Shown: piece by piece, positions 1 through 8,993 of the stretch | Layout of the letters: every line of letters begins with the position of its first letter | Position numbering within the stretch: position 1 is the stretch's first letter | Assembly (NCBI RefSeq): GCF_002079305.1 | Contig: NZ_CP015039.1 | Coordinates: 2,191,501 to 2,255,500 of the forward strand | Length of the DNA: 64,000 nucleotides | Source: Rhodovulum sp. P5 | GTDB taxonomy: Bacteria > Pseudomonadota > Alphaproteobacteria > Rhodobacterales > Rhodobacteraceae | Direction: 5' to 3' | Notes under the pieces: model-generated | Told to the model about the DNA's origin: nothing | The model's database searches: none | What the model saw: the letters and a program-made list of their open reading frames with translations, nothing else | Position numbers and translations under genes: made by a program

Positions 1-1017
1 GCGCATCATCGACGCGTCGATATCGGGCGTGCCATGCAGGCCCTGCGCGGTCTTGGCGGCCTCGACCGCCAGCATCGCGGCGTACATGCCCCGGGTATAC
101 AGCACCTTGCCAAGGTTGGACCCGTCGCCAGCGGCCATCCCCTTGTCATGGACATAGGTCTTGATGTCCTCGAACACCGGCAGATCGCCGATCTTGTTCA
201 TGTTGAGCGACTTGTAGCCGTCGGCGGCCATGCCCGCGGGGGTCACGTCATGTTCGGCGCCCGCCCACCAGTTGCCGATGAAATGATCCATCGGGAAACG
301 GATATTGGCAGCCTCCTGCACGGCGACCTGGTTCATCACGCCCCAGCCCCACATGATCACATAGTCCGGGCGTTCCCGCCGGATTTGCAGCCACTGGGAT
401 TTCTGCTCCTGCCCCGGATGGTCGACGGGGATGGTGTTGAGCGTGAAGCCGTGCTTTTTCGACAGGTCTTCCAGCGTCCGGATCGGCTCTTTCCCGTAGG
501 CGGAGTTGTGGTAGAGCAGCGTGATCTTCTTGCCGCCCAGATCGCCGCCGTTTTCCTCCAGCAGGTACTTGATCGCGACCGAGGCCGCGTCCCAGTAGTT
601 CGCCGGGTAGTTGAAGACCCACTCGAAAACCTTGCCGTTTGCCGCAGACGTTCGGCCATAGCCCATCGTGTGCAGAGGAATGCCGTCAGCTTCCACCTTG
701 GGGATAAGCTGGTAGGTGATGCCGGTCGACAGCGGCTGATAGATCAGCGCCCCTTGCCCCTTGGTCGCCTCGTAGCACTCCACACCCTTTTCGGTGTTAT
801 AGCCCGTCTCGCATTCGATGACCTGCGCGCGCACGCCGCCGATGCCGCCGTCACGCTCGTTCACCAGGGTGAAATAGTCCTGATAGCCGTCCGAGAACGG
901 GATGCCGCCCGCGGCATAGGGCCCGGTGCGATAGCTGAGATCGGGGAATACGAGGTCGGCCAGTGCCGGCCCCGCCGCGAGGGCCGCGCCAAGCGCGAGT
1001 GGTGCGAGTTTGTTCAT
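1..1017 (-). CDS. ABC transporter substrate-binding protein, branched-chain amino acid type (partial)
   Basis: Periplasmic solute-binding component of a HAAT-family (Liv-type) uptake system. The first about 20 residues (MNKLAPLALGAALAAGPALA) form a Sec signal peptide with an Ala-x-Ala cleavage site. They are followed by a type I periplasmic-binding fold sequence with the usual 'GGIPFSDGYQDYFTLVNERDG', 'GALIYQPLSTG' and 'LLYHNSAYGKEP' segments. The 3' end lies beyond the left edge of the window. The ATG has a purine-rich GGGAGGAAAC leader. It is the last visible gene of the operon that runs leftward from 6862, 62 bp after livM. The ligand cannot be told from sequence: this family binds amino acids, amides, aromatic acids or other carboxylates, and the co-transcribed acyl-CoA synthetase argues for a carboxylate. 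Confidence 0.9.
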   Translation of the reverse strand, partial: MNKLAPLALGAALAAGPALADLVFPDLSYRTGPYAAGGIPFSDGYQDYFTLVNERDGGIGGVRAQVIECETGYNTEKGVECYEATKGQGALIYQPLSTGITYQLIPKVEADGIPLHTMGYGRTSAANGKVFEWVFNYPANYWDAASVAIKYLLEENGGDLGGKKITLLYHNSAYGKEPIRTLEDLSKKHGFTLNTIPVDHPGQEQKSQWLQIRRERPDYVIMWGWGVMNQVAVQEAANIRFPMDHFIGNWWAGAEHDVTPAGMAADGYKSLNMNKIGDLPVFEDIKTYVHDKGMAAGDGSNLGKVLYTRGMYAAMLAVEAAKTAQGLHGTPDIDASMMR

Positions 1018-1079
1018 GCGATGTTTCCTCCCAAAGGGTATTCCGGGTTGTCCCGGTTGGTGCGCGTTTCCCCGTCCCC

Positions 1080-2156
1080 TCAATGCGGGAACGGCCAAAG
1101 CCTCAGTTTTTCCTTCCCGATCCGCCAAAGCTGCGCCAGCCCGTGCGGTTCGGCGATCAGGAACAGGATGATCAGGGCGCCGACGATCATCAGTTCCAGA
1201 TGCGCGGCCAGATCGGTCGGCCAGCCCATGGCGCCGACCAGAACGTTCTTCAGCAGGACCGGCAGCAGCACCAAGAACGCCGCGCCCGCGAAACTGCCGA
1301 AGATGGAGCCCAACCCCCCGATGATCACCATGAAGAGGATCAGAAAGCTTTTCTGGATGCCGAATGCCTCGCCCACCTCGACCGCGCCCAGATAGACGGC
1401 GAAGAACAGCGCACCCGCGATGCCGACATAGAAGGACGACACCGCAAAGGCCGTCAGCTTCGCCTTAAGCGGGTTCACCCCGATGATCTCTGCCGCGATG
1501 TCCATATCGCGGATCGCCATCCACGACCGCCCCACCGTGCCGCGGGTCAGGTTCCGCGCGATCCAGGCCAGCACGACCACGAAGACAAGGCAGATCATGT
1601 ATTTCGCCCACGCGTCCGTGTTGGGGCCGGTAACGGGGATGCTGAACACCGTCCGTTCCGGCGCGCTGATCTGGCCGGAGGCGGAGTTGTTGTAAAACCA
1701 CGGCACCTTGTTGAACAGCCAGACGAGGAAGAACTGCGCGGCCAGCGTCGCCACGGCAAGATAGAACCCCTTGATCCGAAGGCTCGGCAGGCCGAACAGA
1801 ACGCCCACAGCCGCGGTGACCAGCCCCGCACCGATCACATGAAAGACGATGCTGACATCGGGAAAGGCGGTCATCAGCTTGTAACAGGCATAGGCCCCGA
1901 CGGCCATGAAACCGCCGGTGCCCAGCGACAACTGCCCGCAATAGCCGACAAGGATGTTCAGGCCCAGCGCGGCAATCGCGTAGATCAGGAACGGCACGAA
2001 GATCGCGTTGGCCCAGTAGTCGTTGACCACGAAGGGGATGACCGCGAAGGCCACCACGAGAACGGCATAGTACCGATACCGGTCGAACAGGATCGGAAAG
2101 GTCTGGTTGTCCTCGTTATAGGACGTCTTGAAGTCGCCGGCCTCGCGGTAGAACAT
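1080..2156 (-). CDS. livM: Branched-chain amino acid ABC transporter permease LivM-like
   Basis: 358-residue inner-membrane permease of the LivM family. Multiple hydrophobic helices start at about residue 25. The family's central signature is visible around residues 65-110 (ALGLNILVGYCGQLSLGTGG, then FMAVGAYACY) and again near 'RSWMAIRDMDIAAEIIGVN', the cytoplasmic loop that contacts the ATPase. It pairs with the LivH-like permease encoded upstream (2450-3469), with a 60-codon gene between them. Length and motifs are normal for the family. The substrate is unknown. Confidence 0.92.
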   Translation of the reverse strand: MFYREAGDFKTSYNEDNQTFPILFDRYRYYAVLVVAFAVIPFVVNDYWANAIFVPFLIYAIAALGLNILVGYCGQLSLGTGGFMAVGAYACYKLMTAFPDVSIVFHVIGAGLVTAAVGVLFGLPSLRIKGFYLAVATLAAQFFLVWLFNKVPWFYNNSASGQISAPERTVFSIPVTGPNTDAWAKYMICLVFVVVLAWIARNLTRGTVGRSWMAIRDMDIAAEIIGVNPLKAKLTAFAVSSFYVGIAGALFFAVYLGAVEVGEAFGIQKSFLILFMVIIGGLGSIFGSFAGAAFLVLLPVLLKNVLVGAMGWPTDLAAHLELMIVGALIILFLIAEPHGLAQLWRIGKEKLRLWPFPH

Positions 2157-2263
2157 GACCTCTTCTTCCTCCCCTTACGCGGTTCTTGCGACCGCTGCCC
2201 GTCTGTCGCGGGCCGTTGTCATGGCACATCACCCCGCCTGCATGGGGCGGGATGGGCCGTCGT

Positions 2264-2446
2264 CTAGTGCCTTCGGTCCACCATCCGCACCCAGCACAGC
2301 GTCCCGCCCATGAAGCCCGCGAAGGCAAACATGGCATAGGCCGCAGGCATCCACATCGCGTCATTCACAGACGCGAGGGCCAGATAGGTAAACGCAGCAA
2401 AGAACCCCCAACCGATCACACAGGCAATGGCATAGAGCTTTTTCAT
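2264..2446 (-). CDS. Small two-helix membrane protein in the liv-type operon
   Basis: 60-residue protein with two predicted membrane helices (about residues 4-26 and 33-54) and a charged RMVDRRH tail. It starts at ATG 2446, only 3 bp after the livH stop, so it is probably translated from the same message. I do not recognise a named family. Its position between the two permease genes suggests an accessory of the transporter, but this is inference from context only. Confidence 0.7.
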   Translation of the reverse strand: MKKLYAIACVIGWGFFAAFTYLALASVNDAMWMPAAYAMFAFAGFMGGTLCWVRMVDRRH

Positions 2447-2449
2447 CGC

Positions 2450-3469
2450 TCAAACCCTCTCGATGATCTTTTCTCCGAACAGGCCCTGTGGCCTGAACAC
2501 AAGGAAAAGTAGCGCGAGAACATAGGCGAACCAGTTCTCCGTCGCGCTGAGGGTGAAGCCGAACGTGGTTCCGAACCAGGGTGAGCTGACGATGAATTCG
2601 AAGAGTTTCTCGCCAACCCCGATGATCAGCCCGCCAACGATGGCCCCGGGGATCGAGGTGAAGCCGCCCAGCATCAGCACCGGCAATGCCTTGAGCGCGA
2701 TCAGCGAAAGCGAGAACTGCACCCCCGATTTCGCGCCCCACATGATGCCCGCCACCAGCGCGACGAACCCCGCGATGGACCAGACCAGAACCCAGATGAA
2801 GCGGAGCGAGATGCCCACCGACAGCGCCGCCTGATGGTCGTCGGCCACGGCGCGCAGCGCCCGGCCCTGCTTGGAATACTGGGAAAACACGGTCAGCGAA
2901 ATCACCAGAAGCGCGGCCACGAGTGCGGCCACCATATCCAGCTTGTCGATGAAAAAGCCGTAGAAGTTGTCGCCGCCCAGGAAGGCGGTCTTTTCCTCGA
3001 CCCAGAAGCTGGCGCCCTGCGGCAGGCCGACATCCAGCGTCTTGATCTCCGACCCCCACATGATGTCGCCGAAACCTTCGAGGAAGTAGGCCAGCCCGAT
3101 GGTTGCCATGAACAGGATGATCGGTTCCTGGTTCACCAGGTGCTTGAGGATGAACTTCTCGATCAGGATGGCCAGCACCACCATCACGCCCACGGTCAGA
3201 ACGATGGCGACAAGGGCCGGCAGGTGCCAACCGAAATGGTGCAGATCCGTCCCCAAGGCCGCATTGATCAGATGCGCAAAGGGTATCTGCCCCTGTTGCA
3301 GCCCCACCAGCGTCAGCGCCGCAAACAGCGCCAGCACCCCTTGGGCATAGTTGAAGATGCCCGATGCCTTGAAGATCAGCACGAAGCCCAGCGCCACCAG
3401 CGCGTACAGCACCCCGGCCATCAGGCCGTTCAGCATCACCTCGACGGCGTAAAGGAACTGGTCAGGCAT
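2450..3469 (-). CDS. livH: Branched-chain amino acid ABC transporter permease LivH-like
   Basis: 339-residue inner-membrane permease of the LivH family. The N-terminal region carries the typical 'NGLMAGVLYALVALGFVLIF' and 'GIFNYAQGVL' segments (about residues 14-45). A conserved C-terminal block 'GGFTSIPGAIVGGLIIG' lies near residues 270-290, and 'FRPQGLFGEK' near the end. It has an insertion-like periplasmic region around residues 75-110, as in homologues that lie beside acyl-CoA synthetase genes. It forms the transmembrane channel with the LivM-like protein at 1080-2156. Confidence 0.92.
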   Translation of the reverse strand: MPDQFLYAVEVMLNGLMAGVLYALVALGFVLIFKASGIFNYAQGVLALFAALTLVGLQQGQIPFAHLINAALGTDLHHFGWHLPALVAIVLTVGVMVVLAILIEKFILKHLVNQEPIILFMATIGLAYFLEGFGDIMWGSEIKTLDVGLPQGASFWVEEKTAFLGGDNFYGFFIDKLDMVAALVAALLVISLTVFSQYSKQGRALRAVADDHQAALSVGISLRFIWVLVWSIAGFVALVAGIMWGAKSGVQFSLSLIALKALPVLMLGGFTSIPGAIVGGLIIGVGEKLFEFIVSSPWFGTTFGFTLSATENWFAYVLALLFLVFRPQGLFGEKIIERV

Positions 3470-3543
3470 TCGCCATTCCCCCTTCGATGCAGCAGCGCCC
3501 GCAAGTCAGGCCCGCCCCGGACGGTCGGTCCATCACAAACACC

Positions 3544-4365
3544 CTAGTCATGGCTGACCCCCAGATACGCGCTGATCACATCGGGGTTGGCGCGCACCTC
3601 ATCGGGCGGGCCGTCGCCGATCTTCTTGCCGTAATCCATCACCACGACCCGGTCGGACAGGTCCATCACCACGCCCATGTCATGTTCGATCAGAACGATG
3701 GTGGTGCCGAATTCGTCGTTCACGTCGAGGATGAAGCGGGACATGTCCTCCTTTTCCTCGACATTCATCCCCGCCATGGGTTCGTCCAGCAGCAGAAGCC
3801 GCGGCTCGGCGGCCAGCGCCCGGCCCAGTTCGACCCGCTTTTGCAGGCCATAGGGCAAGCGGCCCACCGGCGTCTTTCGGATATGCTGGATCTCAAGGAA
3901 GTCGATGATCTTTTCCACCGCTTCGCGGTTGGCGCTTTCCTCTGTCTGGGCGCGGCCCCACCACAGCGCCTGCGCCAGCAGGGACGACTTCATCCGGGTG
4001 ATGCGCCCGGTCATGATGTTGTCGAGCGTCGACATGCCGGAAAACAGCGCAATGTTCTGAAAGGTCCGCGCAATCCCCTGCCGCGCAACCTGATAGGGGC
4101 GCATCGGCGGGCGAAGACGATCCTCGAACCAGACCTCGCCCTCACTTGGCGTGTAGAAGCCCGAGATCACGTTCAGCATGGACGACTTGCCCGCGCCGTT
4201 CGGCCCGATGATCGCGCGGATCTCGCCCTCGCGGATGTCGAAGGAAATGTCCTTGATCGCCACCACCCCGCCAAAGCGCAGGGTGATGTTCTTCAACTCC
4301 ATCAGCACATCGCCGATGGTGCGGCCGTCCTCGGTCACATAGGGCTCATACGCCGGCTGGCTCAT
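3544..4365 (-). CDS. livG: ABC transporter ATP-binding protein LivG-like
   Basis: 273-residue ATPase. Walker A is GPNGAGKS at residues 54-61, the family signature reads LPYGLQKRVELGRAL, Walker B is LLLLDEP, and the H-loop is IEHDMG. The order of motifs and the C-terminal 'VRANPDVISAYLG' extension place it in the LivG/BraF group. Its stop lies 75 bp before livH. Its start overlaps the stop of the small membrane protein gene upstream (ATGA). A second ATPase (livF) is expected for this transporter type. None is in the window, so it probably lies beyond the left edge. Confidence 0.92.
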   Translation of the reverse strand: MSQPAYEPYVTEDGRTIGDVLMELKNITLRFGGVVAIKDISFDIREGEIRAIIGPNGAGKSSMLNVISGFYTPSEGEVWFEDRLRPPMRPYQVARQGIARTFQNIALFSGMSTLDNIMTGRITRMKSSLLAQALWWGRAQTEESANREAVEKIIDFLEIQHIRKTPVGRLPYGLQKRVELGRALAAEPRLLLLDEPMAGMNVEEKEDMSRFILDVNDEFGTTIVLIEHDMGVVMDLSDRVVVMDYGKKIGDGPPDEVRANPDVISAYLGVSHD

Positions 4366-4700
4366 AGCAGCCCCATGATCTTTGCGGCGGCCCCCCGGAG
4401 CGCGGCACCAAGGATCGTCGCCACGCCATAGGCCGCGAACACCGTCAGCAGGTTCACCCCGGCATAAAGCGCGGCCTGTTGCAGCCGTGCCTTGCGGGCG
4501 GTGTCGGGCTCTGGCTGCGGCTGCATCGGGGCGCGCACCTGCGTGAACATGGCCACGGCCAGCGCAAAGACCGCGGCCAGAAACCAGAACCCCGCATCGA
4601 AGACCACCAACAGGGTGAACAGCGCCAGCGTCAGCTTCAGCACATCGCCCGGCGTACCGCTGAGGATACCTTTCCAGTCGATCGGGGTCGGGTCGCTCAT
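4362..4700 (-). CDS. Small membrane protein of the liv-type operon
   Basis: 112-residue protein with hydrophobic segments at about residues 20-55 and 75-105, separated by a charged, proline-rich loop (MQPQPEPDTARKARLQ). It overlaps both neighbours by ATGA (acyl-CoA synthetase upstream, livG downstream), which shows translational coupling within the operon. I do not recognise a characterised family. A role in the transporter or acyl-CoA synthetase complex is inference from position. Confidence 0.75.
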   Translation of the reverse strand: MSDPTPIDWKGILSGTPGDVLKLTLALFTLLVVFDAGFWFLAAVFALAVAMFTQVRAPMQPQPEPDTARKARLQQAALYAGVNLLTVFAAYGVATILGAALRGAAAKIMGLL

Positions 4701-6862
4701 GCCGCGGCTACCTTCTTGGCTGGTTTCACGGGGAAGGTCTCTGCTTCGAGGATCTTCAGCGTCGCGCGGATACGGCCCTTGCGCCCGTCCTCATAGGTGA
4801 CCTCGGTTTCGGTGTATTGCTCGGTCGAACCGTCATAAAGCGCGGTGACCAGATCGGCGTATTTCTCAGCGATGATGTTGCGGCGCACCTTTCGGGTCCG
4901 GGTCATCTCTCCGTCATCGGCATCCAGTTCCTTGTGCAGCACAAGGAAACGGTGGAGCTGACAGCCCGACAGCATCTCGTCCTCGGCGACGCTGCGGTTG
5001 ACCTCTTCGACATGGGCGCGGATCGTGTCCAGCACCCGGGGGTGGCCCGCCAGTTCCTGATAGCTGGCATAGGCGATGTTGTTGCGCTCCGCCCAGTTGC
5101 CCACGGCGGTCAGGTCGATGTTGATGAAGGCGGTGCACATCTCGCGCCCCGCGCCGAACACCACGGCCTCCAGGATATCGGGGTAGAACTTCAGCTTGTT
5201 CTCGACATATTTCGGCGCAAACAGATGTCCGTCGGCCATCTTGCCCACGTCCTTGGCCCGGTCGATGATCCGCAAGTGGCCCGAGCCTTCCTCGAAGAAG
5301 CCCGCATCGCCGGTGGCGACCCAACCCTCGGGGTCCTTGGTCGAGGCCGTGCTTTCGGCGTTCTTGTAGTATTCCTCGAACGTGCCCGGAGAGCGGTAGT
5401 AGACCTCGCCATTCTCGCCGATCTTCACCTCCACCCCCGGGGACGGGACGCCCACGGTGTCCGAGCGCACCTGCCCGTCGGGCTGCTGGGTGATGAAGAC
5501 CGACGCCTCTGTCTGGCCGTAGAGTTGTTTCAGGTTGATCCCGAGAGAGCGGTAAAAGGCGAAAATCTCCGGCCCGATGGCCTCCCCCGCGGTATAGGCC
5601 ACGCGGATGCGCGACAGGCCAAGGGTGTTCTTCAGCGGCCCATAGACCAGAACCTGCCCGGTGCGGTAGTTGAAGTAATCGCGCAGGGGCTGCGGATAGA
5701 GGTTCAGCAGCGGCCCCCGCCCCTTGAAATGCTTCCGCGTCTCGATCGGGTGGCGCAGCTTGACGAAGAACCCCCGCACCGCGTTTTCCACGATGGTCTC
5801 GATCGCGAAGCCGATCCCCATCATGTAGTGGAAGAACCAGCGCCAGCGACGGCGGAGTGTCGGTGTCGACTGCTTGTTGCGCAGCCGGGGCATGCCGAAA
5901 TCTTCGCCCGTGGTCTTGGCGAACTCCATGAAATGATGGAACAGCGCGTATTTCAGATCGCCCGCATCCTCCATCCGGATCATGACATTGGTCAGCATCG
6001 TCTCGAAGATACGCGGCGGGGCAAAGAAATAGGTCGGCCCGATCTCGCGCAGATCGGTCATCATCGTCTCGGGGCTTTCGGGGCAGTTCACGCAGAAGCC
6101 CGCATACATCGCCTGCCCGATGGAAAAGATGAAATCGCCCACCCACGCCATCGGCAGATAGGCCAGAACTTCTTCGTCCTGCCCCAGATGGTCGAATTCG
6201 CACGACGCCCTGGCGGTGGCGATGATGTTGCGGTTCGACAGGACCACGCCCTTGGGCTTTCCGGTCGTACCAGAGGTGTAGAGCATCACGCAGGTGCTGT
6301 CCCATGTCAGCTCTGCGATGCGCTTGTCGAGTTCAGGCTCCAGCCTGAAATGGGCGGCGCGCCCCTCGGCCTCGATATCGGACAGGGAGTTCAGATGCGT
6401 GTGGTCGTATTTCCGCATGCCCCGCTTGTCGTTGTAGAGGACATGCTCGATATGCTGGATGCGGTCCTGAACCTCGATGACCTTGTCCACCTGCTCCTGA
6501 TCGCCGCAGACGACAAAGCGCGCGCCGCAATGGTCAAGAACATAGGCCATCTCTTCGGCGACGGCGTCCTGGTAAAGCGGCACCGGCACCGCGCCACACA
6601 TCTGCGCGGCCACCATGGCCCAGTAATGGGCCGGGCGGTTGCGGCCGATGATGGCGACATGCTCTCCGCGCTCCAGCCCCAGCGCCAGCATCCCCATCGC
6701 GATGGCGCGAATCTCGTCATTGGCCTGGCTCCATGTCCAGCACTGCCAGATACCGAATTCCTTCTCGCGATAGGCGGGACGGTCGCCCCATGCGCGCACG
6801 TTCCGCGCAAAAAGCGCCGGTATCGAACAAAGCTCGCCCGCAGACGCGCCGGATGGTGCCAA
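4697..6862 (-). CDS. Long-chain acyl-CoA synthetase (AMP-binding)
   Basis: 721-residue adenylate-forming enzyme (fatty acid + ATP + CoA to acyl-CoA). The AMP-binding loop MLYTSGTTGKPKG is at residues 193-205. The acyl-adenylate motif YGQTEASV is near residue 455, with the later 'GDAGFFEEGSGHLRIIDRAKD' hinge region. It is longer than MatB-type ligases and matches the long-chain ligase group often encoded with Liv-type transporters. The start is a TTG: AGGGAGG lies 7 bp upstream of TTG 6860-6862, and the next in-frame ATG is more than 50 codons downstream. As first gene of the operon it suggests the imported solute is an organic acid that is activated on entry (inference). Confidence 0.88.
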   Translation of the reverse strand: MAPSGASAGELCSIPALFARNVRAWGDRPAYREKEFGIWQCWTWSQANDEIRAIAMGMLALGLERGEHVAIIGRNRPAHYWAMVAAQMCGAVPVPLYQDAVAEEMAYVLDHCGARFVVCGDQEQVDKVIEVQDRIQHIEHVLYNDKRGMRKYDHTHLNSLSDIEAEGRAAHFRLEPELDKRIAELTWDSTCVMLYTSGTTGKPKGVVLSNRNIIATARASCEFDHLGQDEEVLAYLPMAWVGDFIFSIGQAMYAGFCVNCPESPETMMTDLREIGPTYFFAPPRIFETMLTNVMIRMEDAGDLKYALFHHFMEFAKTTGEDFGMPRLRNKQSTPTLRRRWRWFFHYMMGIGFAIETIVENAVRGFFVKLRHPIETRKHFKGRGPLLNLYPQPLRDYFNYRTGQVLVYGPLKNTLGLSRIRVAYTAGEAIGPEIFAFYRSLGINLKQLYGQTEASVFITQQPDGQVRSDTVGVPSPGVEVKIGENGEVYYRSPGTFEEYYKNAESTASTKDPEGWVATGDAGFFEEGSGHLRIIDRAKDVGKMADGHLFAPKYVENKLKFYPDILEAVVFGAGREMCTAFINIDLTAVGNWAERNNIAYASYQELAGHPRVLDTIRAHVEEVNRSVAEDEMLSGCQLHRFLVLHKELDADDGEMTRTRKVRRNIIAEKYADLVTALYDGSTEQYTETEVTYEDGRKGRIRATLKILEAETFPVKPAKKVAAA

Positions 6863-7291
6863 GTCAGATCCTCCCTATCGCCGTGTCGTACCGGTGCCGC
6901 CGCCCGCTTGTCCCGCGGGTCTGGCAACGCCGGCGATGGCCGAAACCGGCCCGACGCAGCTACGATCGCCGGGTTGTCCCGGTCCTGTAAAAAGGGGCCC
7001 CTCCCCCCGTTTTCCTCATCATGCTTCGGATTTGCTGACCGAACCCGGCCTCCCCCGCACCGAAGCAACGCAGGCAGATTTGCGCAAGGCCCGCGGGCGG
7101 TCAAGCAAAAGGTTAGATTATTGCGCGGTGGGGCAAGAGTCTTTCGCACAGGCCCTGAGAACCGCACCCTTTCAAGGCGTCATCCGCGCGCCACTGCACA
7201 AAATCCCGAGCTTTGGGCGTGGGTTGCGCGCCATGCAAAAAGGCCCCGGTGCAGGAACTGGACGGGCCGTCGAAAGGGCAGAGGTTGCGCC
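6863..7291. other. Intergenic region, 429 bp, promoter region of the liv-type operon
   Basis: No convincing gene. The region lies upstream of the leftward liv-type operon and downstream of the DUF3775 gene, so it should hold the operon's promoter. It contains an 8-bp palindrome TTGCGCAA at 7080-7087 and a short C/G-rich run at 6994-7007. I could not identify a clear -35/-10 pair, tRNA or hairpin terminator. Confidence 0.4.
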
Positions 7292-7624
7292 TTAGCGGTC
7301 GAAGAAATCTTCCTCGACATCGGCGGGGCTGATCCCGATGGCCTCCAGCCCGGCCTCAAGATAGTCGGCGAACAGCGGCATGTTGACGAGATAGTTCTCG
7401 GTCGGCGTGCTGGCCTCGGCCTTGGCGGTCGCGATGGCCTCTGCCAGTTCGCCGGCCTCGTAGGTTTCGCGCCCGATCCATGTCAGCGCCACGAGGCTGG
7501 CCTTCTCATCCTCGTTCATCGCGCCGATGAACGCCCGCAACTCGGCCTCGGCGACCTGCTTTTCCCGGGCCTGAAAGATGACCTGAACGACCTTGCGGGG
7601 GCTGATTTCCAGCAGCTCTTCCAT
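7292..7624 (-). CDS. DUF3775 domain-containing protein
   Basis: 110-residue acidic cytoplasmic protein recognised as the DUF3775 family of alphaproteobacteria ('LEISPRKVVQVIFQAREK', 'FIGAMNEDEKASLVALTWIGRE', 'NMPLFADYLEAGLEAIG'). Function unknown. The ATG at 7624 is preferred over an in-frame start 30 bp upstream because the family begins at 'MEELLEISP' and AAGGAG/GAGG lies just before it. It follows the SDR gene (7693-8433) on the same strand with a 68-bp gap, so it may be the last gene of the FAD-DUF1365-MFS-DUF3833-SDR operon. Confidence 0.8.
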   Translation of the reverse strand: MEELLEISPRKVVQVIFQAREKQVAEAELRAFIGAMNEDEKASLVALTWIGRETYEAGELAEAIATAKAEASTPTENYLVNMPLFADYLEAGLEAIGISPADVEEDFFDR

Positions 7625-7692
7625 CGTGACCTCGTCTCCTTCGCACGGGCGCACAGTGTTGCGCGCGCCCGTCCGAGACTCAAGGGGCTACA

Positions 7693-8433
7693 TCACTTGC
7701 CGCGCGCGAAAAGCGGATAGTAGGCCCAGTCCGGCAGGAACTGCGCCAGCCGGAACACCCATGCAAAGGGCGCCGGGAACGAGCGCGAGAAGTTGTCGGT
7801 CATCATATGCTCGACGATTTCATGGGCGGCCACGTCGGGTTCCATGATCATCGGCATGTTGAAGTCGTTCTTGTCGGTCAGCCGCGTCTTGACGAAGCCG
7901 GGCAGCACCGCCTGTACCTTCACGCCGGTGTCGCGCAGGTCGCAATACATGCTTTCGGCCAGCGACATCACACCGGCCTTCGACGCGGTGTACCCGATCG
8001 ATCCCGGCAGGCCGCGATAGGCCGTCAGGCTGGAGGTCAGCACGATATGCCCCGCGCCGCGGTCCAGGAATTTCGGCACCACCTGCCCCATGACCCGTGC
8101 GGCGCCCGTGAAGTTCACGTCGCACATCGCCTCGACCTTCTCGGCGTCCCAGTCTTTCGCCGACATCGGCCAGTAGACCCCGGCCAGGAAGACCACGCCG
8201 TCAACCTCGCCCGCCTCTTCCACGGCCTGTTTCACCGACGCCCCGTCGGCCACGTCGATGGGCACGATCTTGGCCTTGCGCGGCAGGGAGTCTGCGAGGT
8301 CATCCAGCCGCTCTTCGCTGCGGGCGCTCAGCACCAGCTCCACGCCAAGCGCGCTCAGCCTTTCGGCAACGGCGCGGCCCAGCCCCTCGCTCGCCCCGAT
8401 GATCCAGTATCGTTTTCCAATCCAGTCCGTCAC
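7693..8433 (-). CDS. Short-chain dehydrogenase/reductase
   Basis: 246-residue classical SDR. The NAD(P)-binding motif GASEGLGR is at residues 13-20, the catalytic Ser at 134-135 and the YxxxK motif at Tyr148/Lys152. The Arg of 'SARSEER' after the second strand suggests NADP preference. It overlaps the DUF3833 gene by ATGA. An SDR also ends the homologous R. sphaeroides cluster beside rpoE-chrR (RSP_1087, from memory). Its substrate is unknown; a lipid or quinone-type carbonyl is an inference from the neighbouring FAD oxidoreductase and DUF1365 genes. Confidence 0.88.
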   Translation of the reverse strand: MTDWIGKRYWIIGASEGLGRAVAERLSALGVELVLSARSEERLDDLADSLPRKAKIVPIDVADGASVKQAVEEAGEVDGVVFLAGVYWPMSAKDWDAEKVEAMCDVNFTGAARVMGQVVPKFLDRGAGHIVLTSSLTAYRGLPGSIGYTASKAGVMSLAESMYCDLRDTGVKVQAVLPGFVKTRLTDKNDFNMPMIMEPDVAAHEIVEHMMTDNFSRSFPAPFAWVFRLAQFLPDWAYYPLFARGK

Positions 8434-8993
8434 GCGGCCTCCTTCGGGCGCATGGTCGCAACCAGCTCGGCCACCTTGATGCCGAACTTGCTGAACTGGC
8501 TGCGATTCATGATCGCCCCGTTCTCCATCAAATACATCCAGTCGGTGACATCCAGAACATGCCCGCCCGAATCCGCAGGCAGCCGGATGCGGTAGCGCAG
8601 ATGTATGGCGGAACCCATCTGCATGCCATGCCCCGACCCCACAAGATCGGGCGCATCAGCACGAATGGTCCCATCATTTCCAAGGGAAAACGTCCAAATG
8701 CGACTTTGGGTAGCACCGCTGTCATATGTGAACTCTTCGGTCATCTGGCCCTTGTCGCCCTCCCACGTCGCGTCGAAATCCGCGACGAAGCGAGAGGTCA
8801 CGCGGCCAGTGGGCCCGTAGATCACGCCCTCGCACAGGATCGGGCCGTTCAGGTGGCGGCGCAGGTCGATATCGGGGCCGGCATTGGCATAGTCCCCGGG
8901 CCCCTGCGCCTTGAACCCCAGGTACCGGTCCTTCAGGGCCACCGCGGCGAACGCCACCAGCAGCCCGAGTACAAAGATCGCAAGACCCGTCAT
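8430..8993 (-). CDS. DUF3833 family protein
   Basis: 187 residues with an N-terminal hydrophobic anchor (about residues 3-22) and then a beta-rich domain typical of DUF3833 ('LRRHLNGPILCEGVIYGPTG', 'TEEFTYDSGATQSRIWTF', 'DWMYLMENGAIMNRSQFSKFG'). Family function is not established. The repeated Gly-Xaa-x9-Gly architecture resembles lipid-binding calycin-like domains (inference). It is coupled by ATGA overlaps to MFS (upstream) and SDR (downstream), and the family recurs in clusters with DUF1365 and FAD-dependent fatty-acid-modifying proteins. Confidence 0.82.
   Translation of the reverse strand: MTGLAIFVLGLLVAFAAVALKDRYLGFKAQGPGDYANAGPDIDLRRHLNGPILCEGVIYGPTGRVTSRFVADFDATWEGDKGQMTEEFTYDSGATQSRIWTFSLGNDGTIRADAPDLVGSGHGMQMGSAIHLRYRIRLPADSGGHVLDVTDWMYLMENGAIMNRSQFSKFGIKVAELVATMRPKEAA

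Noticed and set aside
4817-7720. Very long open frame (about 970 codons) on the + strand across the acyl-CoA synthetase
   Set aside because: Antisense to a clear AMP-binding enzyme; long antisense frames are expected in GC-rich DNA with strong codon bias, and the product has no recognisable domain.
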